Positions 44,949 to 56,877 of a DNA stretch of 64,000 bases are shown one piece after another. The position numbers were made by a program, and so were the translations under genes. The stretch is from an uncultured Paracoccaceae bacterium (GTDB taxonomy: Bacteria; Pseudomonadota; Alphaproteobacteria; Rhodobacterales; Rhodobacteraceae). Position 1 is the first letter of the stretch. The number at the start of each line of letters is the position of its first letter. The notes beneath the pieces were generated by a model that saw nothing but the letters and a program-made list of their open reading frames with translations, was not told the DNA's origin and ran no database searches. Location: assembly GCA_947488605.1 (NCBI GenBank), contig CANKZJ010000001.1:62001-126000 (forward strand). Reading direction: 5' to 3'.

Positions 44949-46043
44949 CTATCCAGCTGGAAAGGCTGTGCAATCATGCGTCAAAGAAAGCAGTTGAGCT
45001 TGCGCGCCATCACCAAATTCAGGTGCGGACAGATCATTGAGAACTTTGACGATGATATCTGTGCCATCTGGCATCTTGAAATAGTAGCGAATGAAATCAC
45101 CCACATAGATGCGCGTATTGAATGTCACGGTCAGCGCATTGTCATGCGCATGATCGGTCGGATGAATAAACAGTTTTTCCGGGCGGATCGACACACGACA
45201 GGCGGCACCGTCCGCCAGACCTTCCGCAGCACGCGCGGCAATCAAGCCTGCGTCTGTCTTCACTTGCGCAATGCCATCCTTTATTTGGGTCACCTGTCCG
45301 GCGACAAAGTTATTCTCACCAATGAAATCCGCCACAAAGGCATTCACCGGACGCTCATAAAGCTCGGACGGTGGCGCACATTGTTGCACGACACCATCAT
45401 TGAAAACCGCGATCCGGTCGGACATGGACAACGCTTCTGTCTGATCATGGGTCACGTAGATGACGGTGAAGCCAATCTGCTTGTGCAGACGTGTAATCTC
45501 AAACTGCATCTGTTCGCGCAGGTTTTTATCCAACGCACCAAGCGGTTCATCCATCAAGATCAATGAGGGTTGGAAAATCATCGCGCGCGCCAAAGCGACA
45601 CGTTGCTTTTGACCGCCCGACAATTGACCGGGGCGTCGGTCACCGAACTCCGACAGCTCAACCAGTGCCAGATACTGCGCGACACGTTCTTTTATCTCGG
45701 CCTTGGGCATCTTGCGCACGCTCAGAGGATAAGCAAGATTTTCAGCCACTGTCATATGTGGAAACAAGGCATAGTTCTGAAACACCATGCCAATGTTACG
45801 CTTGTTGGGTGCGGTTCTATTAATGGACTTGCCACCGATGGCAATGTCGCCAGATGTGACGCTTTCAAAGCCCGCAAGCATCATCAAGACGGTGGTTTTA
45901 CCAGATCCAGATGGACCCAGGAGGGTAATAAACTCCCCCTCTTTCACGTCCATATCAAAGCCTTTGACGACCAGATTTTTCTGGTCATAGCTTTTCTTCA
46001 CATTGTCAAAGCGCAGAAATGTTTCTGATCCAAGATCTTTCAT
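44949..46043 (-). CDS. Polyamine-type ABC transporter ATP-binding protein (PotA-like)
   Basis: A 364-residue ATPase: Walker A GPSGSGKTT, Q-loop FQNYALFPHM, signature LSGGQKQRVALARA, Walker B LMDEPLGALDK, H-loop VTHDQTEAL, then a TOBE_2 domain (about 285-360). First gene of a four-gene importer operon (ATPase, binding protein, two permeases). The ribosome-binding site is weak (GGGAG, 13 nt away). Confidence 0.93.
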   Translation of the reverse strand: MKDLGSETFLRFDNVKKSYDQKNLVVKGFDMDVKEGEFITLLGPSGSGKTTVLMMLAGFESVTSGDIAIGGKSINRTAPNKRNIGMVFQNYALFPHMTVAENLAYPLSVRKMPKAEIKERVAQYLALVELSEFGDRRPGQLSGGQKQRVALARAMIFQPSLILMDEPLGALDKNLREQMQFEITRLHKQIGFTVIYVTHDQTEALSMSDRIAVFNDGVVQQCAPPSELYERPVNAFVADFIGENNFVAGQVTQIKDGIAQVKTDAGLIAARAAEGLADGAACRVSIRPEKLFIHPTDHAHDNALTVTFNTRIYVGDFIRYYFKMPDGTDIIVKVLNDLSAPEFGDGAQAQLLSLTHDCTAFPAG

Positions 46044-46177
46044 ATTCGCGCAGCACTCCCCAGTAGCTCAGGGTAGTTAAGCAGGTGCTATACGACTTTA
46101 CAACAACCAGTCTATCGCAGGGAGGCTGCACCAAGTTCTTTGGCGTTCTTCGTAAAATTCAGTTTACCTTTCGGGCG

Positions 46178-46198
46178 ATTCACATCTAGAGCGTGAAT
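46178..46198. promoter_or_regulatory. Inverted repeat upstream of the alpha-glucosidase gene
   Basis: ATTCAC (46178-46183) and GTGAAT (46193-46198) around 9 bases, 34 nt before the alpha-glucosidase start in the divergent spacer. It could be an operator or chance symmetry; no regulator gene is adjacent. Confidence 0.3.
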
Positions 46199-46231
46199 TT
46201 CAAAATGTAACCAGAGCAGGAACGCGTTCAA

Positions 46232-47839
46232 ATGCAAGAATGGTGGCGAAGCGCCGTGATCTATCAGGTCTACCCGCGCTCTTATCAAGATAGCACCGGC
46301 GACGGTGTCGGTGACCTTGCGGGTATCACAAAACGCCTCGACCATATTGCTGGACTTGGTGTTGATTGCATTTGGCTGTCGCCCATCTTTGCATCCCCGC
46401 AAAAAGACATGGGCTATGACGTCTCAGACTACCTCGCGGTGGATCCACTGTTTGGCGACCTGGCGTCCTTTGACGCATTGATCGCAGGCGCACATGCACG
46501 CGGGTTGAAGGTGATCGTCGATCAGGTCCTATCGCACACCTCTGACCAGCACGATTGGTTCAAACAGTCCCGCGTCAGTCGCGACAATGACAAGGCCGAT
46601 TGGTATGTCTGGGCAGACCCGCAACCTGACGGATCGCCCCCCACGAATTGGCATAGTCATTTTGGCGGCCCCGCATGGGAATTTGATCCGCAACGCGGGC
46701 AATACTATTTACACAACTTTCTTGGCTCGCAACCCGATTTGAATTTCCATAACCCGAACGTGGTTGATGCAATCCTTGCGACCTGCAAGTTCTGGCTCGA
46801 CCGTGGTCTCGATGGCTTCCGGCTGGATACGGTAAACTACTATTTCCATGACCAACAACTGCGTTCCAACCCACCCGCGCAAGCCAAACCGCAAGTCATG
46901 GCCACAGACCTTTATGGCATGCAAAGCAACATCTACAACAAGACCCGGCCAGAGAACCTCGCGTTTCTGGAAAGACTGCGTGCGCTGACAGATCAGTATG
47001 ACCACATCATGATGGTCGGCGAGGTTGGTGAAATGGGCCGGCGCTCGATCGAGATTATGGGTGAATACACCGAAGGCCGCGGCCGCCTGCACATGGCCTA
47101 CAGTTTTGCAATGCTCGGCCCAGATTTCAACGCCGAACATTTCCGCAATTGCATAGAGGGGTTTCAGGCCGGCGCCCCTGATGGGCATCCCTACTGGTCA
47201 TTCAGTAACCACGACGTGCCCCGTCAGGTCACCCGTTGGGCAGACCATGCCGTATCCGAGGACAGCATCGCGCGGCTGGCTTGCGCTATGCTGATGTCAT
47301 TTCAGGGCACTATCGGCATTTATCAGGGCGAAGAGTTGGGTCAGACCGAGACAGAGCTTGTTTTTGAGGAACTGACCGATCCGCCCGCGATCCGCTATTG
47401 GCCTGCCATTAAAGGTCGCGATGGATGCCGCACGCCGATGGTCTGGGAAAAAGAGGCTGCAAATGCGGGCTTTTCAACTGGCGCACCGTGGCTACCTGTG
47501 AAGGAACCGCAGGCGGCAAATGCCGTTGACCAGCAAAGCGATGACGGCATCATGGCCTACTACAAGGAAATGATCGCTTACCGCAAAGACAGCGCCGCTC
47601 TGGCACGTGGCACCACGACTTTCATTTCACTGCCTGAGCCCTTGCTCGCTTTTACGCGACACGATGAAGCGCAAACGCTGACCTGTATTTTCAACTTGTC
47701 CAAAGACGAACACCGGGTTCCGCTAAAGGCCGCGGCACAGATCGCAAAGGGACAGGCCGCATCAATCGCGGACGGGGACCTCGTGCTGCAAGGCAATGGT
47801 TTTGCTTATCTGGCGCACAACGCGCAGGTGCCGGTTTAG
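46232..47839 (+). CDS. Alpha-glucosidase, GH13
   Basis: A 535-residue cytoplasmic GH13 enzyme of the oligo-1,6-/alpha-glucosidase group, which releases glucose from short alpha-glucosides. Catalytic residues are visible: nucleophile Asp in GFRLDTVNYYF, acid/base Glu in MMVGEVGEM, third Asp in FSNHDVPRQVTR; the start WWRSAVIYQVYPRSYQD is typical. In alphaproteobacteria such AglA enzymes often sit with aglEFGK transporters, which are not here. Instead it converges with the glg operon, overlapping pgm by 4 nt, consistent with oligosaccharide breakdown. Confidence 0.93.
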   Translation: MQEWWRSAVIYQVYPRSYQDSTGDGVGDLAGITKRLDHIAGLGVDCIWLSPIFASPQKDMGYDVSDYLAVDPLFGDLASFDALIAGAHARGLKVIVDQVLSHTSDQHDWFKQSRVSRDNDKADWYVWADPQPDGSPPTNWHSHFGGPAWEFDPQRGQYYLHNFLGSQPDLNFHNPNVVDAILATCKFWLDRGLDGFRLDTVNYYFHDQQLRSNPPAQAKPQVMATDLYGMQSNIYNKTRPENLAFLERLRALTDQYDHIMMVGEVGEMGRRSIEIMGEYTEGRGRLHMAYSFAMLGPDFNAEHFRNCIEGFQAGAPDGHPYWSFSNHDVPRQVTRWADHAVSEDSIARLACAMLMSFQGTIGIYQGEELGQTETELVFEELTDPPAIRYWPAIKGRDGCRTPMVWEKEAANAGFSTGAPWLPVKEPQAANAVDQQSDDGIMAYYKEMIAYRKDSAALARGTTTFISLPEPLLAFTRHDEAQTLTCIFNLSKDEHRVPLKAAAQIAKGQAASIADGDLVLQGNGFAYLAHNAQVPV

Positions 47840-49467
47840 GTAATGACATCGGGCGCACTGCGCCCTGTCATTGCGGTCAGGTCAGACACTGACATTGCTG
47901 CCTCGCGCACGTCGGTCAGCACCGCTTCAGGTGCTTCATGTAGGCGCACCGGGTCGGTTTCCAGCTGTTCAAGATAAAGCCGGATCGTGGCACCTTGTGT
48001 GCCCGTACCCGACAGCCGGAACACTGCCCGTGCGCCGCCTTCAAACGCAATGCGGATGCCTTGGTTTGTCGACTGCGAGCCATCAACCGGATCGAGATAC
48101 GCAAACTCGTCTGCCGTCTCGACAGTCAGGGTGCCAATGGTTGCGCCCGCAAGGCTGCCTAATTTGGCGCGCAGCTTGTTGATCATGGCCTCGGCCTTGT
48201 CGCTGTCCACATCCTCAAAATCGAGCCTTGAATAATAGCACCGACCATGCGCCGTCCATAAATCGCCCATCAATTCAGACACTGACTTTCCAGTCTCGGC
48301 AAGAATATTCAACCAAAGAAGAACAGCCCAAAGTCCATCCTTTTCGCGCACATGGTCGGAACCGGTACCCGCACTTTCCTCGCCGCATAAGGTCACCTTG
48401 CCAGCATCCAGCAGGTTGCCAAAGAACTTCCATCCAGTCGGTGTCTCGAAGCACGCAATCCCAAGGCTATCGGCCACGCGGTCGACGGCCCGTGATGTCG
48501 GCATAGAGCGGGCAACACCCGAAAGCCCCCCGCGATAGGCCGGTGCCAAATGCGCATGCGCTGTCAACAGCGCAAGACTATCAGAGGGCGTCACATATGC
48601 GCCGGGTCCGACGATCATATTGCGGTCACCGTCGCCGTCAGACGCTGCCCCGAAATCGGGCGCATTACTGCTATACATCTTATCCATCAGGGTCTTCGCC
48701 CAGATCGGGTTAGGGTCCGGATGGCCTTTGCCAAAATCGGGGCTGGGTTGGCCGTTGATAACGGTGCCTTTTGGCGCCCCCAGCATGTCTTCAAGAACAG
48801 TGTGTGCGTAAGGACCAGTGACCGCGTGCATAGCGTCAAAACACATCGTGAAACCGCCAGCAAAGAGCGTTTTGATTTTTGGAAAATCCACGATTGTCTG
48901 CATCAAATCGGCATAATCAGCGACCGGGTCGACGATCTCCACCATCATGTTCTCAATCTTGCGGGTGCCGAGCTGCCCCAGATTTATATCCTCGCCTGCT
49001 GCAATTTTGTAGAACGACAATGTCTTGGTGCGCTCATAGATTTTATCCGTGACAGCCTCTGACGCGGGGCCGCCATTGGGACCATTGTATTTGAGACCAA
49101 AGTCGGCGTCCGCCCCTCCGGGGTTATGGCTGGCCGACAAAATCAAACCTCCATCGGCTTCGCGCAACCTGATCAGATGAGACGCAGCGGGCGTCGACAG
49201 AATTCCGCCCTGCCCAATAATGCACTTGGCCGCGCTATTGGCGCACGCCATGCGCAGGATGATCTGGATAGCGGCATCGTTGAAAAAGCGCCCATCGCCG
49301 CCAATGACAAGGGTCTTGCCTTCGACACCGCCGATCCCGTCAAAAATCGACTGCACGTAGTTTTCAAGAAAGTGAGGTCGTCGGAAAATAGCTGTCTTCT
49401 TGCGAAGCCCACTGGTTCCCGGCTTTTGCCCTTCGATTGACGTCGTCCGCACATTTTGCATCGGCAT
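47836..49467 (-). CDS. pgm: Phosphoglucomutase
   Basis: A 543-residue alpha-D-phosphohexomutase interconverting glucose-1- and glucose-6-phosphate. Motifs are the catalytic serine loop SASHNPGG, the metal loop DGDGDRNMI, the sugar loop GEESAGTGSDH and the phosphate-binding RLSGTGTQGATIRLY. This is the eukaryote-like Pgm form. The ATG has GGGAGG 7-8 nt upstream. It is the last gene of the glg run, 21 nt after glgX. Confidence 0.96.
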   Translation of the reverse strand: MPMQNVRTTSIEGQKPGTSGLRKKTAIFRRPHFLENYVQSIFDGIGGVEGKTLVIGGDGRFFNDAAIQIILRMACANSAAKCIIGQGGILSTPAASHLIRLREADGGLILSASHNPGGADADFGLKYNGPNGGPASEAVTDKIYERTKTLSFYKIAAGEDINLGQLGTRKIENMMVEIVDPVADYADLMQTIVDFPKIKTLFAGGFTMCFDAMHAVTGPYAHTVLEDMLGAPKGTVINGQPSPDFGKGHPDPNPIWAKTLMDKMYSSNAPDFGAASDGDGDRNMIVGPGAYVTPSDSLALLTAHAHLAPAYRGGLSGVARSMPTSRAVDRVADSLGIACFETPTGWKFFGNLLDAGKVTLCGEESAGTGSDHVREKDGLWAVLLWLNILAETGKSVSELMGDLWTAHGRCYYSRLDFEDVDSDKAEAMINKLRAKLGSLAGATIGTLTVETADEFAYLDPVDGSQSTNQGIRIAFEGGARAVFRLSGTGTQGATIRLYLEQLETDPVRLHEAPEAVLTDVREAAMSVSDLTAMTGRSAPDVIT

Positions 49468-49488
49468 CTGTCTTCCTCCCTCTTATGT

Positions 49489-51578
<2,090 letters not shown>

Positions 51579-51582
<4 letters not shown>

Positions 51583-53009
51583 GGGCGTGGCTCGATCAGA
51601 CCGGCGTAGATGTCTTTGTATGCGACCGCAGAGGTTTCCCAATCGACGGGCTGCTTCATAGCGTTACGTTGCATGGTTTTCCAAGTCTGGTTGTCGCGGT
51701 AAAGGTCGCAAAGACGCGCAAAGGCGTTCGCCAACGCTTGTGCATTGATCGGGAAAAACTGCAACCCCGTTGCCACGCCACGCGTCAGGGCGGCAGGTGA
51801 TGCGTTGATGACGGTATCGGCCAAGCCACCCGTCAAAGCCACAAGCGGCAGTGTGCCATACCGCAATCCGTAAAGCTGGGTCAGCCCGCAAGGTTCAAAC
51901 CTCGAAGGCACCAAGACGACATCGCCGCCAGCCATCATCCGGTGCGACAAAGCTTCGTCGTAGCCGATTTTCACGGAAAGGTTTTCGTGGCGGTCCGCGG
52001 CCTCAAGCAATGCGATTTCAAGCTTTGGATCACCGGAGCCCAAAAGCGCCAACTGCCCATCGCGTTCAAGCAAAGTCGGCAGCGCATCAAGCAAGAGGTC
52101 GATCCCCTTTTGCTCGGTCAGGCGTGACACCAGCACGCAAAGTGGGCCATCTGAAGGACCCAGCCCAAACGTCTTGCGCAACGCCTTTTTGTTAGCGCTT
52201 TTGCCCGCCGCACTTTTGTAGGTCGTGATGTTTTGGTCCGTTGCCGGATTCCACACATCGATATCAATCCCGTTCACAATGCCCGACAGGTCCGCCTGCC
52301 GCGCCCGCAATATCCCGTCCATCCCGATCCCGAACTCAGGCGTCAGTAATTCCTCGGCATAAGTTTGCGAAACGGTGTTGATCTTGGCTGCCCCCACAAT
52401 TCCGGCTTTGAGTGCCGAAATCTGGCCCCAGAACTCGAAATGCTCGGACGTGAACCGCGCGGGATCAAGGCCAAGGGCCGCCAGCTTGCCCGCATCGGCG
52501 TTACCGTGAAAAGCGATATTGTGGATCGTGAAAACGAAAGGTGTCGTAACCCCAAGCGCGTGCATATATTCCGGCGTCAGCCCCGCCTGCCAATCATGTC
52601 CATGCACAACGTCGGGCATCCAACCGTCCACACCATCCGCTGCAATCATAGCCGCCACCTTGGACAACGCAGCAAAGCGTTCGGGATTGTCGGGCCAATC
52701 TGCACCCGTCGCATCGCCGTAGATCGCCCCATCACGGTCATAAAGATGCGGTGCGTCAAGGATCAGCAGATCAAGGTCAGCAATTGTGCAAGCAAGCAAC
52801 TTGGCCGGACCACCAAAGAGGTCTTTGTAGCCCGCAACGGTCGCAGCCTTGCCAATCTGGCCCATCACTGTGCGATACCCCGGCAGCAACACCCGCACGG
52901 TGACTCCATGATCCGCCAATGCGCCCGGCAAAGCGCCAGCGACATCTGCAAGCCCCCCGGTTTTTACCAAAGGTGCGCATTCTGAGACGGCAAAAAGCGC
53001 CTTGGTCAT
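51579..53009 (-). CDS. glgA: Glycogen synthase (ADP-glucose)
   Basis: A 476-residue GT5 enzyme that extends alpha-1,4-glucan from ADP-glucose. The N-terminal VKTGGLADV motif binds ADP-glucose; [31 protein letters not shown] and [17 protein letters not shown] follow, and the C-terminal catalytic motif is [18 protein letters not shown]. The start overlaps the glgC stop (ATGA). Confidence 0.97.
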
Positions 53010-54262
53010 AAGGCAGCGGCCCTATTGTCCAACATGTCTTGCGTAATCAGCGTGATCCCACGATCGGTTACGCGGAACCATTTTGCATCCTCAGACGGGT
53101 CCTCACCCACCACAAGACCTTCGGGGATCACCACACCACTATCGACCACCACCTGCCGCAGCCGCGCAGAGCGTTGAACGACCACATTCGGCAGCACGAC
53201 CGCATGATCAAGCACAGCGTAGGAATTTGTATGCACGTTCGTGAACAGCACCGAATTGCGCACCTCGGTCCCCGAAATAATGCAACCACCTGCCACCATT
53301 GACGAGATCGCCATGCCGCGCCTGTCGCGCTCATCGTGGATGAATTTCGCGGGAGGTACGGCCTCGTTATAGGTCCAGATGGGCCAGTCTTTGTCCCAAA
53401 GATCCAGTTCAGGTGTAAAGCTTGTCAGGTCAATATGCGCCTCCCAGAATGCGTCGACTGTGCCGACGTCCTTCCAATAAGCCGGTGCGCCGTCTGCACG
53501 CACGCAGCTTTCGTCAAACCGGTGCGCCATAGCTTTGCCGTTCTTGACGATGCTTGGGATCAGGTCGTTGCCAAAGTCATTCGAGGACTCCGGGTTTGCG
53601 TCGTCTTTCAACAGCAGTTCACGCAAGAATGCCCAGTCAAAGACGTATATCCCCATAGAAGCCAGAGCCTTATCGGGGTCTTCGGGCATGCCGGGTGGAT
53701 CAGCAGGTTTTTCCAGAAAGCTGGTAATACGCCCGTCTTTGTCGGTGTCCATAACGCCAAAGGCTGTCGCCTCCATCCGCGGCACCGTGAGGCACCCAAC
53801 GGTGGCATCAGCGCTTGTTTCCACGTGCTGACGCAGCATGACTTCGTAATCCATCTTGTAGATGTGATCGCCCGCAAGAATGACCACATAGTCCACGTTA
53901 TAGCTGTCGACGATGTCGATGTTTTGTGTGACCGCGTCCGCCGTGCCTTTGTACCAGCTTTCATTGCCGCCGCGTTGTGACGCGGGCAGCACATCAAGAA
54001 ACTCGTTGCGTTCGGCCCGGAAGAAATTCCAACCACGCTGGGTGTGCCGGATCAGGCTATGCGCCTTGTATTGGGTGGCGACCGCGATCTTACGGATGCC
54101 GGAGTTGACGGCATTCGACAGGGCAAAGTCGATAATCCGGGCCTTGCCGCCAAATGGAACGGCGGGTTTGACACGGCGATCTGTCAGTTCCTTCAGGCGG
54201 CTTCCGCGCCCTCCCGCTAGAACAAAAGCCATTGACCTTTGCGTAATACGCTTTGTTGGCAT
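53006..54262 (-). CDS. glgC: Glucose-1-phosphate adenylyltransferase
   Basis: A 418-residue ADP-glucose pyrophosphorylase, the committed and usually allosterically controlled step. The nucleotidyltransferase motif is [20 protein letters not shown], then [14 protein letters not shown] and [15 protein letters not shown]; a left-handed beta-helix C-terminal domain follows ([15 protein letters not shown]). In this lineage the enzyme is typically activated by fructose-6-phosphate and/or pyruvate (family knowledge). A GGGGGAG site precedes the ATG. Confidence 0.97.
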   Translation of the reverse strand: MPTKRITQRSMAFVLAGGRGSRLKELTDRRVKPAVPFGGKARIIDFALSNAVNSGIRKIAVATQYKAHSLIRHTQRGWNFFRAERNEFLDVLPASQRGGNESWYKGTADAVTQNIDIVDSYNVDYVVILAGDHIYKMDYEVMLRQHVETSADATVGCLTVPRMEATAFGVMDTDKDGRITSFLEKPADPPGMPEDPDKALASMGIYVFDWAFLRELLLKDDANPESSNDFGNDLIPSIVKNGKAMAHRFDESCVRADGAPAYWKDVGTVDAFWEAHIDLTSFTPELDLWDKDWPIWTYNEAVPPAKFIHDERDRRGMAISSMVAGGCIISGTEVRNSVLFTNVHTNSYAVLDHAVVLPNVVVQRSARLRQVVVDSGVVIPEGLVVGEDPSEDAKWFRVTDRGITLITQDMLDNRAAAL

Positions 54263-54295
54263 GTCGTCTTCTCCCCCTTGAGTATTCTATTCACC

Positions 54296-56485
54296 TTAGC
54301 TTTGCAGCACGACGACTGACAATGGCGGCAATGTCAGCGTCACAGATTGCGCGTGTCCGTCGGCGGGCACGTCGTGCGCGTCGCAGCCACCCAAGTTGCC
54401 GCAGTTGCCACCCCCATAGACCGCGGCATCAGTGTTCAAGATTTCACGCCAATGCCCACCGTTCGGCACACCGACCCGAAAGTCTGTGCGTTCCACGGGC
54501 GTAAAGTTGCAGACAACCAACACGTCTTTGTCGGCAGCATTGCCCTTGCGCAAATACCCCATGACGGATTGGGCGGGATCATTGCAAACCCACGCAAAGC
54601 CCGCGTGCTCGCAATCCTTCACATGCAGCGCTGGTGTGTCGCGGTAGAGATGGTTTAGATCCTGCACCAGCTGTTGGATCCCCTTGTGGGCTGGCTGTTC
54701 TGCCGCACCCCAATTGAGCTCTGCGTCGTGGTTCCATTCCTCGGGTTGCGCAAATTCGCAGCCCATGAACAATAGCTTTTTGCCCGGCTGGGTCCACATA
54801 AAGGCATAGTATGCGCGCAGGTTGGCAAACTTTTCCCATTCAGTTCCCGGCATTTTGGTCAGCATAGAACCTTTGCCGTGGACGACCTCATCATGGCTGA
54901 TGGGCAAGATAAAGTTTTCCGTAAACGCCCAGTCGATGGGAAATGTCATCAGATGGTGGTCGTGTTGGCGGTAGATCGGATCTGTCTCCATGTACCGCAG
55001 GGTGTCGTTCATCCAGCCCATATTCCATTTGTAGCCAAACCCAAGGCCACCGGTATGCGCGGGCTGTGACACCCCGGGAAACGATGTGCTTTCTTCGGCT
55101 ACAGTCATCACAGAGGCATCGGCACCGTAGGCGGCGATGTTCATCTTCTGCAAAAATGCAATCGCCTCGTAATTCTCGCGGCCACCATCCTTGTTGGGCA
55201 CCCATTCGCCTTCGTTGCGCGAATAATCACGGTAAAGCATCGAGGCCACAGCATCCACGCGCAGCCCGTCCAGATGATACTCTTCCAGCCAGTAAAGCGC
55301 ATTAGCGATAAAGTAATTCTTCACCTCGGTGCGCCCATAATTGGGGATCAACGTATTCCAGTCCTGATGAAACCCTTCGCGCGGGTCGGCATGCTCGTAG
55401 AGTGCCGTGCCATCAAACTGGATGAGGCCGTGCGCATCAGTCGGGAAATGGCCCGGCACCCAATCAAGCAATACGCCGATATCTGCAGCATGGGCCGCAT
55501 CAATCAGGTCGCGAAATTCATTCGGAGGTCCAAACCGGATCGTCGGCGCATAGAGCCCCACAGGTTGGTAACCCCAAGAGCCATCGAAAGGGAACTCGGA
55601 CACAGGCATCAACTCGATATGCGTAAAGCCCATGAATTTGACGTAAGAAATCAGATCGCGGGCTAATTCTTGATAGGACAAAGGCCTGCCGTGATCATCA
55701 TAACGCCGTCGCCATGATCCCAGATGCACCTCGTAAATCGAAATCGGCCGCGCACGGTCTGCACGGGTTGCACGGCTTTTCATCCAAGCGGCGTCGCCCC
55801 AGCCATAACCTGCAAGGTCGCGCACGATGGATGCCTGTTCGGGTGGGTGCTGGGAGCCAAAGCCGACTGGATCAGCCTTGTCGCGCGACTGCCCATCTGA
55901 GCCTTCGATCTGGTACTTATAGACTGCGCCTTCTGCGATGTCAGGCAAAAAAATCTCCCAGATGCCGGTCTCACCTGCGGGCCGCATAGGGTGGCGTCGG
56001 CCATCCCACATATTGAAATCGCCAATGACACTGACGCGCTGGGCGTTGGGCGCCCAGACTGCGAAATGAACGCCATGAGCCCCTTGATGCTTGGTCACAT
56101 GCGCACCCAAGACGCGCCAAAGCTGCTTATGGGTGCCCTCTCCAAACAAGTACTTGTCGAGATCAGACAGAACGGGTTCAAAAGAAAACGGATCACGGAC
56201 CGTGTGCTTTGTACCATCCGCATACTGCATGGTCAGCGTATAGGCTTTTCCAGGAACCCTGCCAGAAAACACCTCCCCTTCCACACGCGGCAAAACCGTC
56301 TGCTTGCCAGCGACAGTTGCTGTCACGCCTGTGGCGTCGGGCTGAAACGTAGTGATCCAGCGTTTATTGCCACTGGTATGCGGCCCGAGAACATCAAACG
56401 GCGCTTCATGCGTTCCTGCGTTCAACGCAGCTAACGCATCATCAGTTAAGAAGTCCGGTCGATCTGGAATATCTTTGTGCGCCAA
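54296..56485 (-). CDS. glgB: Glycogen branching enzyme GlgB
   Basis: A 729-residue GH13 transferase making alpha-1,6 branches. An N-terminal domain (to about 110) precedes a CBM48 (GVHFAVWAPNAQRVSVIGDFNMWDG, about 125-210). The catalytic barrel has LRVDAVASMLYRDYSR (Asp), MTVAEESTSFP (Glu) and PISHDEVVHGKGSM (Asp). The start is a TTG at 56485 with GGAG 8 nt upstream. First gene of glgB-glgC-glgA-glgX-pgm; glgC follows after 33 nt. Confidence 0.96.
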   Translation of the reverse strand: MAHKDIPDRPDFLTDDALAALNAGTHEAPFDVLGPHTSGNKRWITTFQPDATGVTATVAGKQTVLPRVEGEVFSGRVPGKAYTLTMQYADGTKHTVRDPFSFEPVLSDLDKYLFGEGTHKQLWRVLGAHVTKHQGAHGVHFAVWAPNAQRVSVIGDFNMWDGRRHPMRPAGETGIWEIFLPDIAEGAVYKYQIEGSDGQSRDKADPVGFGSQHPPEQASIVRDLAGYGWGDAAWMKSRATRADRARPISIYEVHLGSWRRRYDDHGRPLSYQELARDLISYVKFMGFTHIELMPVSEFPFDGSWGYQPVGLYAPTIRFGPPNEFRDLIDAAHAADIGVLLDWVPGHFPTDAHGLIQFDGTALYEHADPREGFHQDWNTLIPNYGRTEVKNYFIANALYWLEEYHLDGLRVDAVASMLYRDYSRNEGEWVPNKDGGRENYEAIAFLQKMNIAAYGADASVMTVAEESTSFPGVSQPAHTGGLGFGYKWNMGWMNDTLRYMETDPIYRQHDHHLMTFPIDWAFTENFILPISHDEVVHGKGSMLTKMPGTEWEKFANLRAYYAFMWTQPGKKLLFMGCEFAQPEEWNHDAELNWGAAEQPAHKGIQQLVQDLNHLYRDTPALHVKDCEHAGFAWVCNDPAQSVMGYLRKGNAADKDVLVVCNFTPVERTDFRVGVPNGGHWREILNTDAAVYGGGNCGNLGGCDAHDVPADGHAQSVTLTLPPLSVVVLQS

Positions 56486-56659
56486 TGTGGATACTCCGAT
56501 GCGTCAAACCGATCTCGCAAGGCCATGAGAGCCATTTGAACGGTTCTGGATAGAAACATGAGCGGATCAGGAACGTCAACCAAGCGCGCCAATCGCATAC
56601 TGCTGCGATCAACAAAGATACAGATGAAGTCGCCTTAACTAATGTACAAAGTGGGATGG

Positions 56660-56749
56660 TGGCGGACAGACAGGGATTCGAACCCTGGAGACGGTCTCCC
56701 GCCTACACACTTTCCAGGCGTGCGCCTTCGACCACTCGGCCACCTGTCC
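56660..56749 (-). tRNA. tRNA-Ser (anticodon GGA)
   Basis: Minus-strand cloverleaf: acceptor GGACAGG with TCTGTCC (last pair G-T), long variable arm, T-loop GGTTCGAATCC, discriminator G and encoded CCA (plus 56660-56662). The anticodon loop CTGGAAA gives GGA (plus 56713-56715), reading UCC and UCU. Confidence 0.96.
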
Positions 56750-56877
56750 GTGGCGGCGGTTTAGCCTCAACTGCCCTGCCTTTGCAAGTGCCAACACATA
56801 TGTTTGTGTCCCCCCTTTACGCGGGACCCATTGCCACCTTACAAACAAGACTTCGATGTTATGAGGCCTGACAGCCA

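Noticed and set aside
51583..51642. Longer GlgX N-terminus
   Set aside because: The added 20 residues are back-translated glgA sequence and basic in composition, unlike the family start.
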